DNA from: CAZTWC01 sp964617105 [NCBI: uncultured Myxococcia bacterium]
Lineage (GTDB): Bacteria > CAZTWC01
Reading direction: 5' to 3'
DNA length: 14,763 nucleotides
Assembly (NCBI GenBank): GCA_964617105.1
Contig: CAZTWC010000001.1
Coordinates: 63,175-77,937 of the forward strand
Part shown: positions 14,358 to 14,763 of the stretch, in pieces
Position numbering within the stretch: position 1 is the first letter of the stretch
Layout: each line of letters opens with the position of its first letter
Notes under the pieces: generated by a model
Told to the model about the DNA's origin: nothing
Databases searched by the model: none
Seen by the model: only the letters and a program-made list of their open reading frames with translations
Translations under genes and position numbers: made by a program

Positions 14358-14763
14358 CGCTATCCTCCTTTATGCTATTTTTTACTTCTTTTAACGAAAT
14401 TCGAGTGGACGGCAGTACTATCAATCCAAAAAGAGCCGCACAGGCTACCTGGATAAAGTGAAACATAATTGCAAAAGCGGCGGCAACCGCTGGCGCAACT
14501 CCCATCAATACCAGTCCAGACTTGGTAAAAAGATGAAAACCTCCGACCAGCCCCGGGGTGGGAATAGCCACGCCAAGGGTCACAAAAGCCTCCAGGGCCA
14601 TGGCGTGCAGAGCGGACAAGGGGACAGAAAAACATTGAAACAAAAGAAAACCGCAACTGGCATAACAAAACCACATCACTATGCTAGAAACAGTCAGCAG
14701 AAGTAAATTTTTCAAACTGCCAACCAACCCCATACTCTTAATAAATGAGGATAAAAAGTTGCC
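14329..14763 (-). CDS. C-terminal part of a multi-pass membrane protein, LPG synthase membrane-domain (UPF0104-like) family; 5' end outside window
   Basis: The frame is open from the right edge to a TAA at 14329, giving 144 visible residues. At least three hydrophobic segments are seen, containing GLVGSLKNLLLLTVSSIVMW, LEAFVTLGVAIPTPGLVGGF and LMGVAPAVAAAFAIMFHFIQ. The P-x-PG-x-x-G element followed by a phenylalanine and then a helix with GVAPAVAAA resembles the end of the lysylphosphatidylglycerol synthase membrane domain. This family includes flippase halves of MprF and stand-alone hypothetical membrane proteins next to glycosyltransferases. A hydrophilic, acidic tail (LKEVKNSIKEDSDELPVRETC) ends the protein. 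An internal ATG at 14733 exists, but hydrophobic coding continues before it, so the true start lies beyond the edge. It overlaps the PilZ gene by 29 bases. Confidence 0.65.
   Translation of the reverse strand, partial: GNFLSSFIKSMGLVGSLKNLLLLTVSSIVMWFCYASCGFLLFQCFSVPLSALHAMALEAFVTLGVAIPTPGLVGGFHLFTKSGLVLMGVAPAVAAAFAIMFHFIQVACAALFGLIVLPSTRISLKEVKNSIKEDSDELPVRETC
14364..14370 (-). promoter_or_regulatory. Ribosome binding site of the PilZ gene
   Basis: AAGGAGG on the minus strand, six bases before the ATG at 14357. It lies inside the 3' end of the membrane-protein gene and fixes the PilZ start despite the overlap. It is the clearest Shine-Dalgarno sequence in the window. Confidence 0.8.

Noticed and set aside
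1-14763. CRISPR arrays, insertion sequences, attachment sites, tRNA or rRNA genes
   Set aside because: None was seen: no regularly spaced repeats, transposase-like proteins, terminal repeats or cloverleaf-type sequence on either strand by eye.

Overview
The window comes from a Gram-negative (diderm) bacterium. It carries a complete ExbB-ExbD-TonB energy module, a TonB-dependent outer-membrane receptor and an outer-membrane lipoprotein. Base composition looks moderate, roughly half G+C by eye. The lipoprotein style (an 'AVRAEPPEV' start and an 'RGG..W' ending), a receptor carrying TonB-C and carboxypeptidase-regulatory-like modules, and a fatty-acid-loading polyketide synthase together suggest a deltaproteobacterial-type lineage (Myxococcota, Desulfobacterota or relatives). 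That placement is inference from protein style only.

Left part, minus strand (1-6044): a TtcA-type tRNA 2-thiocytidine synthetase is followed 22 bp later by a very large type I polyketide synthase gene that runs off the left edge with at least 1745 codons and no stop. Its visible domain order is fatty acyl-AMP ligase, ketosynthase, malonyl-type acyltransferase and the beginning of a ketoreductase. No acyl carrier protein lies between the ligase and the ketosynthase, which is unusual. The predicted product is a fatty acid extended by one malonate unit; the carrier and release domains lie outside the window.

Middle (6045-6401): a divergent intergenic region of about 360 bp. It holds a sigma70-like promoter for the rightward operon, a palindrome just downstream that partly resembles a Fur box, and several small repeats.

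Right part, plus strand (6402-13894): six co-directional genes, exbB, exbD, tonB, a TonB-dependent receptor, a lipoprotein and a 629-residue protein of unknown function. The first three overlap. The receptor has a second TonB C-terminal domain at its own N terminus, ahead of its TonB box. The operon looks like a self-contained TonB machine dedicated to one receptor, with surface or periplasmic accessory proteins. Import (possibly iron-linked) or TonB-driven export are both open.

Right edge (13895-14763): a strong hairpin separates this operon from a convergent minus-strand pair. The pair is the C-terminal part of a multi-pass membrane protein of the lysylphosphatidylglycerol synthase membrane-domain type, overlapped by a small PilZ-domain protein. 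No RNA genes, CRISPR arrays or insertion sequences were seen.
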